From Rickettsiales bacterium (GTDB lineage: Bacteria > Pseudomonadota > Alphaproteobacteria > Rickettsiales > UBA1997), in assembly GCA_947425005.1 (NCBI GenBank), contig CANDYP010000089.1, forward strand, positions 1 to 5,895: a DNA stretch of 5,895 nucleotides. Reading direction: 5' to 3'. Positions 4,852 through 5,895 of the stretch are shown here, piece after piece; the stretch's first letter is position 1, and each line of letters begins with the position of its first letter. The notes under the pieces were generated by a model. It was not told the origin of the DNA. It saw only the letters and a program-made list of their open reading frames with translations, and ran no database searches. The translations under genes were made by a program, and so were the position numbers.

Positions 4852-5671
4852 GGAAAATAATAAAACACATTTTGGGTTTAGACAGGTGGATCGTGATGAG
4901 AAGGCCAGCCTTGTCAAAGAAATTTTTTCCGGCGTGGCCAAGAAATATGACCTGATGAATGACTTGATGAGTGGTGGGGTGCACCGGATTTGGAAGAATA
5001 AAATGGTGGAGGAAATTAGTCTGAGTGCGGGGCTAGAAACCCCTAATTTGAGTGCGGGGCGAGAAACCCCCCCTACCCCCCCTTATCAGGGGGGCTTAGT
5101 CCGAGTCATTGATCTGGCGGGTGGAACGGGGGATGTTGCTTTCCGCATTGCTAAAAAAGCGCGCGAAAAAAATGTGAAATGTGCGATTGATGTGGTCGAT
5201 ATTAATCAGGAAATGCTTGATGTCGGCAAGGAGCGCGCTGTCGATTTGAATCTTTTTGCGGACTTGAAATTCACTTGCTGCGACGGCGAAAAACTTTGTT
5301 TTGAAAATGAATCTTTCGATTTTTTTACAATCGCTTTCGGGATTAGAAACTTCACCAACATCGACGCCGCCTTGCTTGAGGCCTATCGCGTTTTAAAACC
5401 GGGCGGGAAATTTATCTGCTTAGAATTCTCGAAGGTGAATGATTATTTTCTGCAAAAAATCTACGACGCTTACTCGTTTAAAGTGATTCCCAAAATCGGC
5501 GAAGTGATTTTGAAAGACCGCGCCTCTTACCAATATTTAGTTGAAAGCATCCGCAAATTTCCGTCGCAAGATGAGTTTAAAAAAATGATCGAAAAAGCGG
5601 GATTTAAAAATGTCGGCTACAAAAATCTAAGTTTTGGTGCAGCAGCAATTCACATCGGATACAAATTATAG
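4850..5671 (+). CDS. ubiE: Ubiquinone/menaquinone biosynthesis C-methyltransferase UbiE, carrying a repeat-encoded insertion
   Basis: UbiE is a class I SAM-dependent enzyme that C-methylates the benzoquinol ring in ubiquinone synthesis (and demethylmenaquinone where present). The 273-residue product starts with THFGFRQV (6-13) and has the first family signature YDLMNDLMSGGVHRIW (33-48). SAM motif I is VIDLAGGTGD (86-95), DVVDIN follows at 114-119, AFGIRN at 162-167, the second signature RVLKPGGKFICLEFS at 180-194, and the typical ending IHIGYKL. Residues about 58-83 (LSAGLETPN, LSAGRETPP, TPPYQGGLV) are absent from ordinary UbiE and come from a truncated palindrome plus a 27-bp tandem duplication. 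They replace the loop between the first helix and motif I, and without them the length is near the usual 250. ATG at 4850 fits the family start; a GTG at 4715 would run antisense through queA. No Shine-Dalgarno is visible. A hairpin with a T-run downstream probably ends the transcript. Confidence 0.96.
   Translation: MENNKTHFGFRQVDRDEKASLVKEIFSGVAKKYDLMNDLMSGGVHRIWKNKMVEEISLSAGLETPNLSAGRETPPTPPYQGGLVRVIDLAGGTGDVAFRIAKKAREKNVKCAIDVVDINQEMLDVGKERAVDLNLFADLKFTCCDGEKLCFENESFDFFTIAFGIRNFTNIDAALLEAYRVLKPGGKFICLEFSKVNDYFLQKIYDAYSFKVIPKIGEVILKDRASYQYLVESIRKFPSQDEFKKMIEKAGFKNVGYKNLSFGAAAIHIGYKL
5022..5106 (+). repeat. Truncated palindromic repeat, copy 3, with a 27-bp tandem duplication, in-frame in ubiE
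   Basis: Bases 5060-5097 match the left arm of copies 1 and 2 (cgagaaa, C-run, ta, C-run, ttatca, G-run, ctt), but both C-runs are seven long where the other copies have six. Bases up to about 5106 recall the start of the centre (cgagt), and the right arm is missing. Just upstream, 5022-5043 and 5049-5070 are direct repeats of 22 bp with one difference (t or g after gcggggc), spaced 27 bp apart. They encode LSAGLETPN and LSAGRETPP. The second unit runs into the palindrome arm. Confidence 0.88.
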
Positions 5672-5726
5672 TCTCAATTATAGTCTTAATTATAGTCTTA
5701 ATTATAGTCTCAATTATGGTCTCAAT
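5667..5726 (+). repeat. 12-bp tandem array (five units) overlapping the ubiE stop codon
   Basis: Five head-to-tail 12-bp units start at 5667, 5679, 5691, 5703 and 5715, with the pattern tatagtctcaat. Units 2 and 3 have t for c at the ninth base, and unit 5 has g at the fourth. The first unit contains the ubiE stop TAG (5669-5671), so the array seems to have grown from the gene's own 3' end. Because 12 is a multiple of three, units 1-4 repeat an in-frame TAG. The last unit pairs with the following bases (ggtct 5718-5722 with agacc 5729-5733) to form a small hairpin. Confidence 0.92.
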
Positions 5727-5737
5727 TAAGACCAAAA

Positions 5738-5765
5738 TTGCACGACGTCGTGCAAAATCTTTTTT
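5738..5765 (+). terminator. Probable Rho-independent terminator after ubiE
   Basis: A perfect 18-bp palindrome, ttgcacgacgtcgtgcaa (5738-5755), would fold into a GC-rich stem with a four-base loop. A T-run follows at 5760-5765 after aaatc. The gap of a few bases between stem and T-run makes it slightly unorthodox. It lies 66 bp past the ubiE stop codon with no gene between, which fits a terminator. A perfect palindrome could instead be a protein-binding site. Confidence 0.6.
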
Positions 5766-5895
5766 ACCCGACTTGGAGCGTTACAAATATTAGCTCTAGG
5801 GCTGATACAAATTTTCCTTAAAAATGGCTTGTTTTGAGTTTTCTTGAAAATTTTTGTCTTAAAAAGATCTGCATTGTGGGATTGAAATTGTGACG
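5766..5895. other. Noncoding stretch to the window end, nothing recognised
   Basis: About 130 AT-rich bases follow the terminator. Stops are frequent on both strands, and the longest ATG frame I found is an 18-codon minus-strand one with no protein-like character. I see no RNA gene, no clear promoter and no member of the palindromic family. It may be the upstream region of a gene beyond the window. Confidence 0.5.

Noticed and set aside
4852..4941. N-terminal extension of queA
   Set aside because: These codons are antisense to the conserved start of ubiE, and MPKTSDFDFDLP already matches the family start.
109..5106. Palindromes as a CRISPR array
   Set aside because: The copies are thousands of bases apart, two are inside genes, and there are no regular spacers or cas genes.

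Overview
The window looks like an alphaproteobacterial chromosome segment, most probably from a Rickettsiales-like or related host-associated lineage. The evidence is the family resemblance of the proteins: a Mkl/MlaF-type ATPase ending in NGRAEGPI, a DsbA of the 'EYASLSCPHC' type, and a UbiE whose C-terminal half closely resembles rickettsial UbiE as I remember it. Base composition is moderately AT-rich. The lineage is inferred from remembered family features, not from a search.

Layout. Bases 1-86 hold the tail of an unrecognised plus-strand gene. Bases 109-619 form a repeat-bounded segment: a 95-bp near-perfect palindrome (109-203), a minus-strand DUF559 (Vsr-like endonuclease fold) reading frame (236-619) with no ATG, GTG or TTG in its N-terminal half, and a further copy of the palindrome's end at 604-619, which encodes the frame's first codons. 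Next on the minus strand come mlaF (650-1408) and, upstream of it, dsbA (1431-2207), which look like a two-gene operon with a promoter candidate in the divergent gap 2208-2331. On the plus strand a family 2 glycosyltransferase (2332-3138) is followed after 9 bp by a small putative lipoprotein (3148-3714). Convergent to that is queA (3730-4851, minus). ubiE (4850-5671, plus) diverges from queA with the two start codons overlapping in one CATG. After ubiE lie a 12-bp tandem array, an 18-bp palindrome with a T-run (probable terminator), and about 130 bp in which I see nothing firm.

The theme linking the ends of the window is a C/G-rich palindromic repeat family. One complete copy is intergenic beside the DUF559 gene. 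A second, nearly complete copy sits in-frame inside queA. A third, half-length copy sits in-frame inside ubiE together with a 27-bp tandem duplication. Both inserted copies fall between conserved blocks, probably in surface loops, so the enzymes are likely still functional. Frame retention in ubiE depends on exact C-tract lengths. The most interesting hypothesis is that the DUF559 nuclease gene and the palindromes belong to one mobile or selfish system.

The ordinary genes cover cell-envelope work (lipid transport ATPase, periplasmic disulfide/thiol oxidoreductase, LPS-type glycosyltransferase, lipoprotein), tRNA queuosine modification (QueA) and quinone synthesis (UbiE).
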